A stretch of 64,000 nt of DNA from Centroberyx gerrardi (Eukaryota > Chordata > Actinopteri > Beryciformes > Berycidae). Each line of letters starts with the position of its first letter. Position 1 is the stretch's first letter. Both the position numbers and the translations under genes were made by a program. The notes under the pieces were generated by a model, which was not told the DNA's origin, ran no database searches, and saw only the letters and a program-made list of their open reading frames with translations. Shown here one piece after another: positions 36,933 to 50,600 of this stretch. The stretch is taken from contig NC_136002.1 in the NCBI RefSeq assembly GCF_048128805.1, forward strand, positions 26,994,602 to 27,058,601, read 5' to 3'.

Positions 36933-39483
36933 TTAGAGGAAGACGACATAATTCTCGGGGATTAAACCTGTTTTTCCCTCGTATGTTGCTTGGAGCCAGC
37001 CTGGTTCAACAGAAGGGTAGACTACGGGCAGAAAAAACAAAACAAAACAAACTTTAGTCAAAGAGAAGAGTGAAGCAGAACGTCTCTTGATCTAGATAAA
37101 AGAAAACATGACTGTAACCACTGAACCAGACATTAGACTTTAAGCACAGGTGTTCAAATCAGTCTTTTGTTACATTATTTCCCAGACATACAATGAATAG
37201 ATAATAACAGCGAAAAGAAGGCCGCTATTGGCTGGAATAATCAACATTAATGGCAGATCAAGGAAGACTCCAGGTCAGACTGTCCTTTAAATTAGACCCC
37301 TATTGAGTATTTCAACAGGCCTGAAAGCAGGCACCCACAGATATAAACCACAAAAACTGACATTAACTCCCGAGAGATGCACCAAAATGATAAAAAAAAT
37401 GAACTGAGAACCAGCATTAGAAATGATCGGCTGAAACAATCTGCCAAAGTGCTGCTGAAATACGATGTTAGAGAAACAGAGGAGCAGGCCGGGCGACGGT
37501 AGGGAGAGTTTGTTGATGTTTGCTGGGTTTGGCTGCTGGCGGTGCTGGCTCTGTTAACAGGGAACAGGCGCTGGTGCCTTCTATCACTAGGTTACAGTGA
37601 CCTGCCTTCCCTGGTTGTGGGCCAAGTCCTCTCCATGGAAAAGGCAAGAGGTAATAAAAAAGTCCTGGGGCTCTTTGGATTTTGGCAACGTACACTACCA
37701 GTCAAAGGTTTGGACACACCTGATTGAATGTACTATGTTTTTCATTATCTCAAAGCCATTTCTAAAGGCTTATGCTTAAATGCTTAAAAATGTGTTTCTT
37801 AGACAAATATAAATAGTGAAGTTGATGCCTATGTATGAATTTCTTTCCAAAGCCTTTACCTTTCCATCAAGGCAAAGGGCGGCTACTTTAAAGAATCTAA
37901 AATATAAGATAGTTTTGATTTTTTTTAACACTTTTTTGGTCACTGCATAATTCCATTTGTGTTATTTCATAGTTTTGATGTCTTTACTATTATTCTAAAA
38001 TGTGGAAAATAGTAAAAATAAAGAAAAATGTGGTGTGTCCAAACTTTTGACTGGTAGTGTATAAGGGGGTGTCACTCTAAGAGAACAGTTATTTTATAAC
38101 ATAACACTGAGAATTTGCCCAATCCCTGCTCTGTGCTGCCAGTGTATGATAAACTGTCTGTACACATTGTTTAAATGTGCAATCAGCCTAGGCAAGGTGG
38201 CATTTGTACTGTTGGGAGCAATTCAGGAGCAAAGTAACTATCAGTTGAAGCATCTTGTTTATGTGGCTGAGCTCACCATTTGAGAAGTGCGCCCCCTGGG
38301 GGAAGCTGAGCTCATGGCTGTGCTCGGCCTCGCAGGAGTACATCGCCTTGGCATCTCTGCAAAGACGACAGATTGACGTGGCAGATTTGAAAACAAATAG
38401 AAGGGATGAGAATGAGTTAAGTCAGTTAAGTCAGACTTTAAACAGCTGCAGATGGTGCGATGCTCTACGGTACCTTCCAACTGGAGGAGGCTGAAGCGAA
38501 GAGGCGTTTTCAAAAAGCAGCGCTCTCGCAGCGACCCTGAAACAACATGAAAAATAACTTTTAAAAAAGCTCGCTCCACTTGACCTCATCCAGGGAAACA
38601 TCAACATCTGCAGTTGCAAAAAGTACACTGTTAGGGAAATTACATCATCAAAGGAAAATGTCTCAAAATGTGCACTGAGATCAGACGGTGTAGAGTTACT
38701 AAAATACTCTTCGTCATCAGTTTACTCTATTTGGATGTATCATTCTCTCTAAATTATGCAGTGCAGCCTGACGGTGAAGTGAAAGCCTGTTTGACCTGAT
38801 ATGACCACAACAAAACCAGCCTGCAGACTTTCTCTTGGACCTGCCCGTGTTCCTCATTGTTTAGAAGAACGAGGTGAAAGGCGTAACGACACAATAGGGG
38901 AGGTTTCCTTCCTCCGGGCGGACTGGGCTTCACCAGGGTGCAGAAGTGAGTTAAACTAGATAACAAGCCTGCACTTGACCTTGTGGACCAGAGGCTTACA
39001 GTCAAGGGGACAACAGGGCCTGGAGCTGGCTGGCTGGCTGGGTGGGTGCTATACAAGGGAACCACTTGAGAGACCGTGTGACTGGCTGCTCCTACATGAC
39101 AAGTCAAACAATCTATTTGTCCCAAGTGAATAAGTGCAGACTGCTGCTGGGTCACATCAACCCCGGAGCAGGCAGAGCGTAATTAAAGCCGGCTCTCCCA
39201 CCAGAGGGAAAAGGCATAAATCTCACAGCACATACTCATCTGATCTGAGAGACCTCTCCATGCCCAACGCTCATAAACAGACGAAGAAGAAGGCTGAAGG
39301 AGGGGAGAGAGACAGAGAGAGACATAGAAAGAGAGAGAGAGAGAGGGAGAGAGGGAGAGAAAGACATAAAGAGACATAGAGAGAGAGACAGAGACAAAGA
39401 GAGAGACATAGAGAGAGAGAGGGACATAGAGACAAAGAGATAGAAAGACAGAGAGAGAGATAGAGACAGAGAGAGAGACATAG

Positions 39484-39572
<89 letters not shown>

Positions 39573-42500
39573 TCCCTGCACTATTCTCAACCCTTATTGA
39601 CCTGTAGTTACTTAGTGGGGACAGATGAAACTGTACACATATACACATAGCCCTCATATATATCTAGAAAAATAAATAAAAAAGATTAACAAAGATATTT
39701 AGCTGGAGATACAAAAGATACAAAAGACTCTGATGGCTTACTTTACAAATTTGACATTGAGTATTTGGTATTATACATTATCTTATACAGAAATACATCA
39801 TAAAACATGCCCATAAGATTTCATTAATACCATTATTAGTATAATTGGTATCATCATTAGTATTAGTGGTGTTAGTACACTACTAGTCAAAAGTTTGGAC
39901 ACACCTGACTGAATGTACTATGTTTTTCATTATCTTAAAGCCATTTTGAGGCTTTAAGATAATGGGCGGCTACTTTAAAGAATCTAAAATTGAAGACAGT
40001 TTTGATTTGTTTAACACTTTTTTGGTCGCTGCATAATTCCATTTGTGTAATTTCATAGTTATTTCACAGTATTTTTGACTGGTAGTGTATATCATGAGCC
40101 TAATTATCAGCATTATTTGAATTCATTACACTGAGCCGGGTCTTTGGTAGCCGTTGCTGAATGCGTTGTCCATCCTGCGGCGGATCACTTGCTTGGGTGG
40201 GAGATCTGGGTGGTCAGCAGGCTTCAGACTCTCCTTGGGATCCAGTGTGGACAGACTCTGGACAGATCCAGAGCAGCTCCTGCGGCCTTGAGGGAGACGT
40301 GCAGATAGGAAGGAAACTTTAAAAAACACATACCACAACCGAGCAACTCAGGGAACACAGGGGGAACATAAACCACTTTTGTTTTGAATGCTGCTGTTTG
40401 GATATTGCTTTAGTCAAAGGGAAACTGTCAGTCTTTGAAAGTATGAAGTCCCCAACGGAACAAATCAAGAAAAAAAAAATATCTTGTTCATAAATCCACT
40501 CTTGAAATGTCATGAGGGCTTCCACTTTATTACTTCAATGGAAACGCATGGTTCCAAAATCAATAAACTGATGTCAGACAAGCTTAAACTTTGCTAATCT
40601 GATGACATTTAAGACCGCCCTACCTTCAGAGATATGCAGTGATTTTAGAGAGGGGGCAGCAGAGCGGTTCAGCGGTGCTGGCCTGAGGTCAGTGCGGCAG
40701 TGAGGGGCTTTCTTGGGCGCGGGCGACGGCTTGGTCGCGGTGCTGACGGAGGACAGGCTGAGGGCGTCCTCCGACTCCCCGTCCGTACGCCCCGCGTCCG
40801 ACTCGGGGCTGCTCACACACACGGCGCTCCTGGGTCCGTTTGAGAGCTGCGACGGGGTTCGGCGAAGGCCGACGGGGGGCTTGTCCTTGACCTGGGCGGA
40901 GGAGGCCGTTTTGGAGGAGCTGTTCTGCTCGGAGGAGTGGGAGGACAGAGACTCCATGCTGCCCATGGGGGTGCTGCTCGGACTGCTGCTGAAAGTATCG
41001 CCTATACAGGGACCAGAGAGCAGGCATACAAGACCCTCATTAAAACCTGCTGAGCGAGAAAGTAACTGCGGTTACTTTATGGCTTCAAGAAGACGCCCCC
41101 ATAAAGTTATACAGATGATATTCATTGGGAAGATATGTGCTTTGCTGGCTTTTATGTAAGGGATAATGCAAGGTGTGGGATAATTTATGCTCCGTGCCAG
41201 GGGTTCTTAGCCCTTGTGTTCGGCATTATTTTCGAATAACTGCATACCTCGGAGTGTATTGCTGCCTATACCGTGGACACTTGCCAAAAATATTTAAAAA
41301 AGCTATTGTTACAGCTGCACTAGGCAAGATTTTTATGTAAAATACACCCACCACATCAGCCTAAATCACAAAGTGGGGCTGCAATGGAGGCAAGCATCCC
41401 ATCCCACCTAACTGGGACCCTGTAGACGCGCCCTATTGGCCCAAATGAAATTCTGCTTATAGGTATGTACAATTCTCCGCCCACAGAAACTGAGCAAAAT
41501 CCAAACTGTCCAGAGAAAGCTGGACTCACTTAATAGCTTAGTATTGGGCTCGTTGTTATTGTTCCCGTGTCAGTGACTGTTGTCCGTGTTTCATGCTTTC
41601 ACCCGAAGAGGAAAACAAAGAAATGCACTTGGAAATATTGTAATGCACCAACTAACGGCAATACAACCATGATGGGCACCTTATACATGGGAGCACCAGT
41701 GGGTTTGACATTTCATGGTGGACAGACATTTCCAAATGTCCAAAGCCACTTTTCATCTGTTGTGCAACGAGACTGAAGCATTCATCGGGTTGATCATGCC
41801 AAGCCTTCATCATTATTTATTTGACAAAAGTGCTTCCATTGCTATTTATTGCATAATTTGTCAACAAAAATGTTTTTCTCTTCGGATGAGACAATTTTTT
41901 TTTTGCCATATTGTGGAAATTGCATCGAATTCTGCCGTTTGCATTCAGCTTTTCCGATTTCATATTAAAAACAAAAAAAATACTTGGACTAGAATTAGAA
42001 AAGAGGGTCAGATGTCCCTGACGAACGTGCAGACAGGTCTGAGAGTTAATAAGGGCCACTGATGGGTTTTGGCAGACAGTGGTGTGAAGACCTGCGGTGA
42101 CGGTCTCGGCTGTGGTACTCACTTTCTGCGTCTGCCAGGCACAGTGTCGGGGTGTAGAGGCTGCGGGGCTTCCTGGGCCCGGTGGACAGGCAGATGGCCC
42201 TGCTCCTGCGGGAGCCGGGCCGACTCTGGGGCTGAGGCAGAGGCACGTTGGGGTCCGGCGGCTGGTGAAAGATCTGGAGATCCAGGCATAATCACTGATT
42301 ATACTGCAGTGCACCTAATGAATCAGTCTAAACCTTACAAATACAGATTAGCGTTCCACCGATATGGGTTTTTTGAAGTCTGCTGCCGATATTTAAAGAC
42401 TTAAGTCGCCAATAGCTAATATTTTATCTCGATATTCAATATCTTCAACCTTTTTCATACCAAAAAATGGCAAATATTCAGAGTTTCTGCCAGAATTGTA

Positions 42501-44604
42501 TTCTTGGCAGGGTGGAAAAGCCTCTAAAAGAGCATTTAGACCATATTTACAACATGGGACACTCAAATTCTCCACTGAAACCCATACAAATTAAATTGGT
42601 TTAGCAGCTCCTTAAGACAATTTGACCCATCGCACCTATTTAATGGTACGGGAAACTCTGGCATACACAAGACATTTAAATTAATAATTATTTTTTCATG
42701 TCAAGTCAAGTCAAGTTTTATTCACTGCTCAATATCGCACAGCATGCCTCAGAGGGCTTCATTAGAACAGCGCTCTCAGGATCAGAAACGCGTTCATTAG
42801 CCGAGTACAACGAGATGCACAAGGAATTTGACGTGGTTAATTGATGCTGACACATTGCTAGACAGTTACACAATACAGGATTGACACATTGGGTGCAGCA
42901 CGAAACCTAACAGGACCTCATATATAGCACAGGCCAAGATGCAACGTATGACGGCAGATATGAGCACACTGCAAGTTAAGTACATCCAAAGCCAAAGAAC
43001 GACTTGCCTTGTCAAAGTTCTCGATCAGTATTTCGACCACGATGTTCTGGAACTTGATGTTCATCATGGCGGCCACAGTCTCCTCTTGGGACCGCATCAG
43101 CGTGGGCCCGAAGATGACGCCCAGGTTGGACACCGTCATCAGGTTGAACTGGCTTTGGGTGGAGACTCTGTATAGCAGGTAGAGAGCTCTACTGATACAC
43201 TTATACTGCAAACTCTTTACCGAGAAGTGACAGTTTTAGCGACACTTCCAAATGCATTAAGGTTTCCCTGAACTGTGAAGACAATTTAATCTGTCTCCCC
43301 CATTTTTTATCTTCTGTCATAGATCATAGGGCTGCTCTTTAGCTTTTTTTTTTCTTTTCGCGGGCTGCGGTATAACTGATTCATTATGGGAACACATACG
43401 TGACAAGGTGTTTTATTAGGAGCTCCAGCATTTCCTTGTTCCTCTCGGGCAGCTTGTGAACCAAGGCGTGGACAGCACACACCCTGTAGTTCTGATCATC
43501 GGACTCTGGGGAGGGGAAGATGGGGATAACATGGTCAGGAGGGTGATATACTGTATATATATGCTGTTTTGCATTTTAGAATGGAAATATCTCAGATTTT
43601 TCCGTCAGTGTCATAAAGAAACCACTGTGCTCAGACTGGTCTGTGCATTATCCTGATAATAGAATATAGTATTACCAGATTTTAAAATGCCCGTCGATAA
43701 CTTTTCCTAAATCCACTTTTTGTACAATCCAGTGTTGTAATATTTTCAAAATCATGCAAGAAAAGACTAGTTATTATTATATGTACCCCCTTCAATTCAT
43801 GGCTTGTTGGTCTTCTCTTAGACCCCCAAAATCCACTGGCCTTTCTAGTGCTAAAGAGGTAAATTCTCACAAATTTAATGAAAAGAATGACACTAAGTGC
43901 ATTGCATTGTTGTGTTTTTAACATCAAAAATATCCTGGATGAAAAACAGCAGTGCTCTACAGTACAATTTAGATGTGCGTGCAGGATTAGTAATGTTTGT
44001 TTTTAATTTGTTTTTGAATTCGACTGCACAGATTCTTGGATCTTTTCCCCCGTGGATAACCTAAGGAAACAGAGCCGTTGCCAGAAAGTCCTTTTCCCAA
44101 GGCGTTTATTTGTAACTTTTCATAACTTACTGACAGCCATGATGAAATCTTTGTGGAGCTTGAAGGTCATTAGAGGTTCAGAGAGACACCTGGTGGAATA
44201 AAAGAAGGCACTTGTCATTTCTCGCTGTGTGACATGGGTCTTTTAATGCGGGCTAAATGGATGCCACCTTTCTTCGTGAGGCAGTGGCGAAGGCGCTGAA
44301 TGCATGAGTAACACCAAGGAGGCTTCAAAGAGGCATTATGGAGGTAATGATGATTCCTAACAGCTAGGGAGACACAGCTGGTGGGGCGAGCTGACCTGAG
44401 GTAATTCTTCAGACCGCTTGTGATAGTCTTGTTGTCCCACGTCTCTGGGTCCAAGTCCATATCCACGGGTGCCTTGGTTGCTATTGGAAACACACATTTT
44501 TTTTTTTGTCACGTTAAAAATGAGAGCTGACACAACCTGTCAGGGTAAAAATGACTTTATTGTTGTAAGAGACTGAACAAGACAATCTGAAATAAACTAA
44601 AATA

Positions 44605-44640
<36 letters not shown>

Positions 44641-47600
44641 ATAATAAATAAATAAATCACTCAGATGTATGAAATGTATTCAAATAAATGGGATTCACCT
44701 GGGTAATCTAATGGGTCATCAACAAGGAAATGATGAAACTATGGCTATGAAACTAAGGGTAATGTGACACTACACTGTCACACCACAAGGAGGACCTCTT
44801 CCCTCACTCTTTCCTCACATTTGCATACAGCTACACCCTGCTTAGGCAATATGTGACTGAAGGTATAAGGTTCTATCTGGGATTATGGTCAAAAATGAGC
44901 TGTTCATGTGTTACAGCTCTAAATACGGCTCTCTACATGTAACTTAAGTTAGTTGATTGTTGAAAAATGTTTATTTAGTCGTGAAGAAAATGCAAAATAA
45001 ACCAGTTTCATTAGTTTTGCTAGATGGGATGTGAAAACTTAGTGCTAAATATCAGGGGAAAAAATATGCTGAATGCAGATGGAACCTTATAACTGCAATC
45101 TCTTGATAAACACTAGCAATAGTTTATATTAACTTAATTTTGACTTAACTCCAGTCCATTCAAATAGAGTTTTCATGTGTAGTTTCTGTATCAGTGAGCT
45201 GTGAATGTGAAGATAATTTCTGAAGGTTACTTACAGAAGACAGTAGTCATCAGCTTCTGCACTTTGGAGTTCACCCCTCCGATTCTGTACAGCCCCATTG
45301 TGTTTATGCCTGCACCGCAAAGAAAAACAAATAAAAGGCACAGACTTTCTGAATAAGACCTATGTGAATGTGATGTGTTGTAACTGTACAGTAATGAAGT
45401 GTATAGCTATGCGTAATCGCAGCCGGGCTACATTCAACTGTTAGATAGATGTAGGCAGTAGGAGATGTAAATGGCTGTTAGAGCGCCTCACCTCTCATCT
45501 CCACCAGGTCAATGCACTTCCTCACAAAGTTAAAGCCCGCCTCATTAAGGAATGCTGTAATACGACACAAGAATAGGGTTGACACGTCAATTATTGTGTG
45601 GGTTAACTACGCATCGCACAGGGATAATAAGCTCTCCCCTATGCTTGTGCTCTGACTAATAAGATACAGCGCCTTCGCTGTAAGGCTCCACTGTGTCAGC
45701 TGAGTGGGCGTATGTCAAATAATTGTGTTAATGAACAGAGGTGGTTGCAGGTAACAGAATATGTGTTGGGGTTAGTATTATATAACTGTGATTATCATTT
45801 GAGAAGGCTGTACACTACCAGTCAAAAGTTTGGACACACGCATTTTTCTTTATTTTTGCTATTTTTCACATTTTAGAATAATAGTAAAGACATCAAAACT
45901 ATGAAATAACACAAATGGAATTATGCAGTGACCAAGAAAGTGTTAAATAAATAGATTCTTTAAAGTAGCCGCCCTTTGCCTTGATGGAAAGGCAAAGGCT
46001 TTGGAAAGAAATTCATACATAGGATCAACTTCACTATTTATATTTGTCTAAGAAACAAATTTCAAGAATTTAAGCATAAGTCATTAGATCAAAATGGCTT
46101 TAAGATAATGAAAAACATAGTACATTCAGTCAGGTGTGTCCAAACCTTTGGCTGGTAGTGTATATTTGATAAAAGAGGTTGAGAGAGATAAAAAAAACAA
46201 CCACACTTACTCTCTTCTTTCTTGCTCAGTATGGCTGGGAGGTTGTAAATCTAGAGAAGGTTTACAGAAATGATAATCAAGTTAAGCAGCCTAATGCTTT
46301 AAATGTTTAAATTAAACAACATTTCTCAAACCATGGAGTGATGTCAGGGTTTTCCTCACTGCTCATGCACTGTAAGTGTACAGTGGACAGTTCTATTATT
46401 AGCACAGCTGGAGGCCGATGATGCCCTTTCTTAGCTTTTCTCACAAGGATGTGGCTAGACCTATAATCTGAATCGACCAGGAGAGGGCGGCAGCGACAAA
46501 CAATTCAGTTCTGGGATTTGTTTCCTTGTCGAGGCTTTACAAAAACTAGCCGGACCGGAGCCAGCAAAAAAAATGAAAATTTCAAACACAAACAGGCAGA
46601 TTTCCTCACCGGCTCCTTGCCATCCATAGCCTCCAGCCACAGTCTTCTGTTGGACTCTGACAGCGCCTGCAGTGTCACAATGCCATGCCTGGAAAGATTT
46701 CAGAGAGAAGCCGGTCTCAGTCTGATCTCACAGCCCCTGGGGTCCCTGGACGGACCATGTTTACACTGGCTGAGACCACTATAAAAGGACTAGTGTGACT
46801 AAAATAGCTCTTGTGCAAATGTTTTACTTCAAACTGTGCACTCAGTTGGCTCGGTGCTTACATTCCACTCCCAATTAAACAATGTTACATGTGTGTCTCG
46901 CTGTTGCACCCAACATGCAGACGCCTTCATCTCCTCTGTGATCTACAGCAGCTATATCACTAGGTGTGCATCTGTTGCTGCGCTAACATCTCCACAGGTT
47001 CTTCCTCTCATGTCTCACCTCACTGTGTGCAACATGGCTGTTGGTGTTGAAATTGGTTTGAGCATTATTTGCAAATGACACACAGCAGCACTGCTACATT
47101 CGATAGTAACCAGATTTCAAACCGTTATCAATTACTGCCACATGAATATGAATCCCCACCCAGTGGTGATAGTTAGTATGAGCGGAGAGCCATGTAAAGT
47201 TGCGCGTGTTGCCATTAAAAATGAGGTGTTGAGATGGTTGGCCCGGTTCCGGCTAGGCTATAGGTGTAACAGCATGTTTAATATAATGAGGATGAATGGA
47301 TGAGCTTGAAGCTGACTGGAGCTTGGCCCACATTGTCCTTGCGGTAGGAACAAGCACCTTGGGAGCATCGCCGTTATGATAAATGAGTTGTCCTGCAAAT
47401 AAACTGGAGTTACTGTCCATGCTCAGCAGCGCTCACAAAGGGTGAGGAGGAGCGCTGCCCCTGGTAGCGCCGGGCGAAAGTAACGCACCGGGATGAGCTA
47501 CGCCTTACATTCTGCAACACACACAGCCATAATGTGCTGATATTACACTCTCATCACTTATACAACTTGATCAATTCAGCCACTTTCTATTCCAGGGGCA

Positions 47601-50600
47601 GCGGACTTGCAGGCATTCAATTTTCCCTTTAATCTCTGGCCATTCCCACATCCTATACCCCAGTGAAACATTAAATACAAATCAGTTATGAATGTTTCCA
47701 TAAGGCTAGAGGATCTTCTGAATTTTTCAATCAGCGGCAAAACGATCAATTATTGAATTGCTTCTCGGAATGGCAAAAATCAATGTATTATTTGAGCAAT
47801 TGCAGACAGGTGGAAAAAAATTAAAAAGTCTATCTATATCCTTTAGCCCGTGATGCCGAGTGGTGATTCTGTGCAGTGATAAGAAGGCGGTAGTATTTCA
47901 TTAGAAGGTTGGGATTTGCGATTCAGTGAATGAGACGATTAGCAGCACACATGCAGCACATGCAACTGCTCAGAGAGGGCAGCACTGGTCAGTTCACATA
48001 CCGGACTTTACAGAAAAACTGAAGTGGTCTGAAAAGAGTTCCGCGATAGATGTCATTTCTACATTGACATGAACACAGAGAAAAGACGAAAAATGGGTTC
48101 AAGAATAAAATAAATATCGATGTTGAGGACAAAACAGTAAACAAAAGCTTGGGAGGGAGAGGACTGGAGGAACATGCAGGACACAAACAGAGCTGAAAAC
48201 ATCTAAGACTGGCATTCATGTTGATAAAAGCAAATTCTGATTTAACTGGGATTCTTTGAAGATGTTAATTAAACCTGAACTCCTCTTGCATGTTCAAATG
48301 CGGTCTAATCCCACACTAATTAGGGTTAATTGTCTTTATCAAGTATGTTCAACAGAACACAACACTCATGAGAACAAAACACCCCATGTGTAGGGCTAGA
48401 CTATCAGTATCAGGTTCATCATAGCTTTAAATATAAGTTGCAAGAAAATCCTGAAAGAGTAATACCACTTTTTTGTGGATGCTGTGTGATTTTTGCCTTG
48501 ACAGTTTGCTAATATATAAAACTATTGTTCGGATTTTTATTGCCACCACTAAGCCATTGGGGAGACATTTTCCTCTGATCTAACACTTCCTTAGACTTGC
48601 AGTATATCTGAAAATGCATCTTAAACACCTTCACACCCCATAAAACTACTATATTTGATGAAAATACCACACTAAACTTTTTTTCCCATTACTTCATTGC
48701 TACTTGTTCCACAAGCCAGTGCCTTAATAGGAAGAGGATGAGCTTCTTGCTCAGAGGCTATATTGTGATCAAATAGAGCAAATCCTCAGGAAAGACACCT
48801 AGCGTGTATAGCATGGGGATTTCATCAAACTTGGTGATTTATAAGGGTTTTCAAATTGTTTAAGGATTTTTTTCAAATACAATGGGAGTCCAAGGAGATG
48901 ATGAAACAGCACAAAATGGCTGCCAAATGTCTCAATAATGGAAAAAATACTGAATAACAGTTGGATATATTAGATATTAGCTGCCATCAAGACAAAAATG
49001 ATGGTGGTATCAGTCTTAAATATTATGTTGTATATGTTTTCAGTCCATGTAAGTGACAAGACATTGCTAGGAACATGTAGATGATTCAGACAGTCACAGA
49101 CCTCTCCACTACTTCGATATCGAAGCAGAAACGCTTGTCGATGGAGTCCGTTTTCCTCCGAATGCAGGACTTGAGCTTGAACATTTCAGCCGGGCTCAAG
49201 ACTAGACCATTCTAAAAACAAATAATGCACAAATAAGTAAATACAACAGTTGAAGAGGCACATCTGTGAAGGCTACAGCGTTAATCCTGCCTTTGCCATC
49301 ATCCTATCAGTAAGCATAGACATCACATATCTGCTTTAGTTCATGGTGGCACACAATCTCAACTCATTTGTAAGAGTAAATCCATCTAAATGAGGTAAAT
49401 CTGTTCATTATGTACAATACATTACACTCTTAATTTCTCCATATCAGGGTTATGTTCATGTTCATTCCTTGAGTTTCCCTTACTTGTTATTTATGGATTT
49501 TGTTATTTTTGTACCATTCATGTCCGTTTTTAGATTTGACGTCGTTTGTTTTCTGTGCCCAAATCACAATTCTGTCATCTTGACTTTCTTCTACTTTTTC
49601 CCTCTGGGGCGAGACATTTTTAAAAGCCACTTGGGGTTTCTTTGTTTCACTCGCTCAGATTGTATTTCCTCACTCTTTTTCTCAGCTTTTAGCATTTGTA
49701 TGTGCAACTAAACTAAACTAAACTACACTAAACTAAACTAAACTACACTAAACTAAACTAAACTACCTGTTTGCCAGCTGACTTATTTTCAGTGTTGCTC
49801 ATGGTGAAGGTCTTGCTGCCTTTCTCATATGTGCAGTAGTGGCGTGTCCATGTGCATCCCAGGGGACCTAGGACAGAACAAAAAAAAAAAAAAAAAAGCA
49901 GTTGAGCCACAAATTCTTCCCGAACCACAAGCTTCTGGAATGACTTCTGAAAATCAATTTGCAATTAAAGTGTGATGAATCAAAAGTTGTTTATCGCTGC
50001 AGATAAAAATCTACCATTTGCGGTATTTCCTCTCTTGTTTGAGAGCACATCAAAGTGAATCGGTAAGCAGGCTGAATTATGAGCTCTGTGTGAAAGGATC
50101 TCTTCTGCGGAGGCCTGGGAGAGCTCGAGACATGTTTATGGTGATGGATGTAAAACCATGCACTTATATGTGCGGGGGGGGGGGGGGGGGGGGAGAGAGA
50201 GAGAGGGCCTGGCTGGCCGGGCGCCCAGCTAGAAAGACTCACGTTTCTCCTGGACGTACAGGAAGCCTTCCATCGTCCACTGGCCCGGGGGTTTATAGTC
50301 CTGATCTGCAGATCTTATCCGCCGCATCAGTTTCTCCACTTCCTGCTTGGTGCTCACAAAGTTGTTTCGCGTCTGCACGGAAAACACAAACGCAGAATCA
50401 GATGATCGCGGGCATAACGGTTGAGATTTAGCATATTTGCATCATTTTTCTGTGATACTTCATGTCTAAATAGCTTCATTTTGCCTGCATCAAGCAGCAG
50501 ATGGAAACATAAAAAGAAAAAAAAAAAAATCATATAACTGACAATTGCTTTGTATTTGCGTAGCTGCACGGTAACACCTGCAGGAAAAGAACAAATAACA

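Noticed and set aside
39183..39657. Poly-Ser/Leu frames across the GA repeat
   Set aside because: Pure low-complexity products of a dinucleotide repeat.
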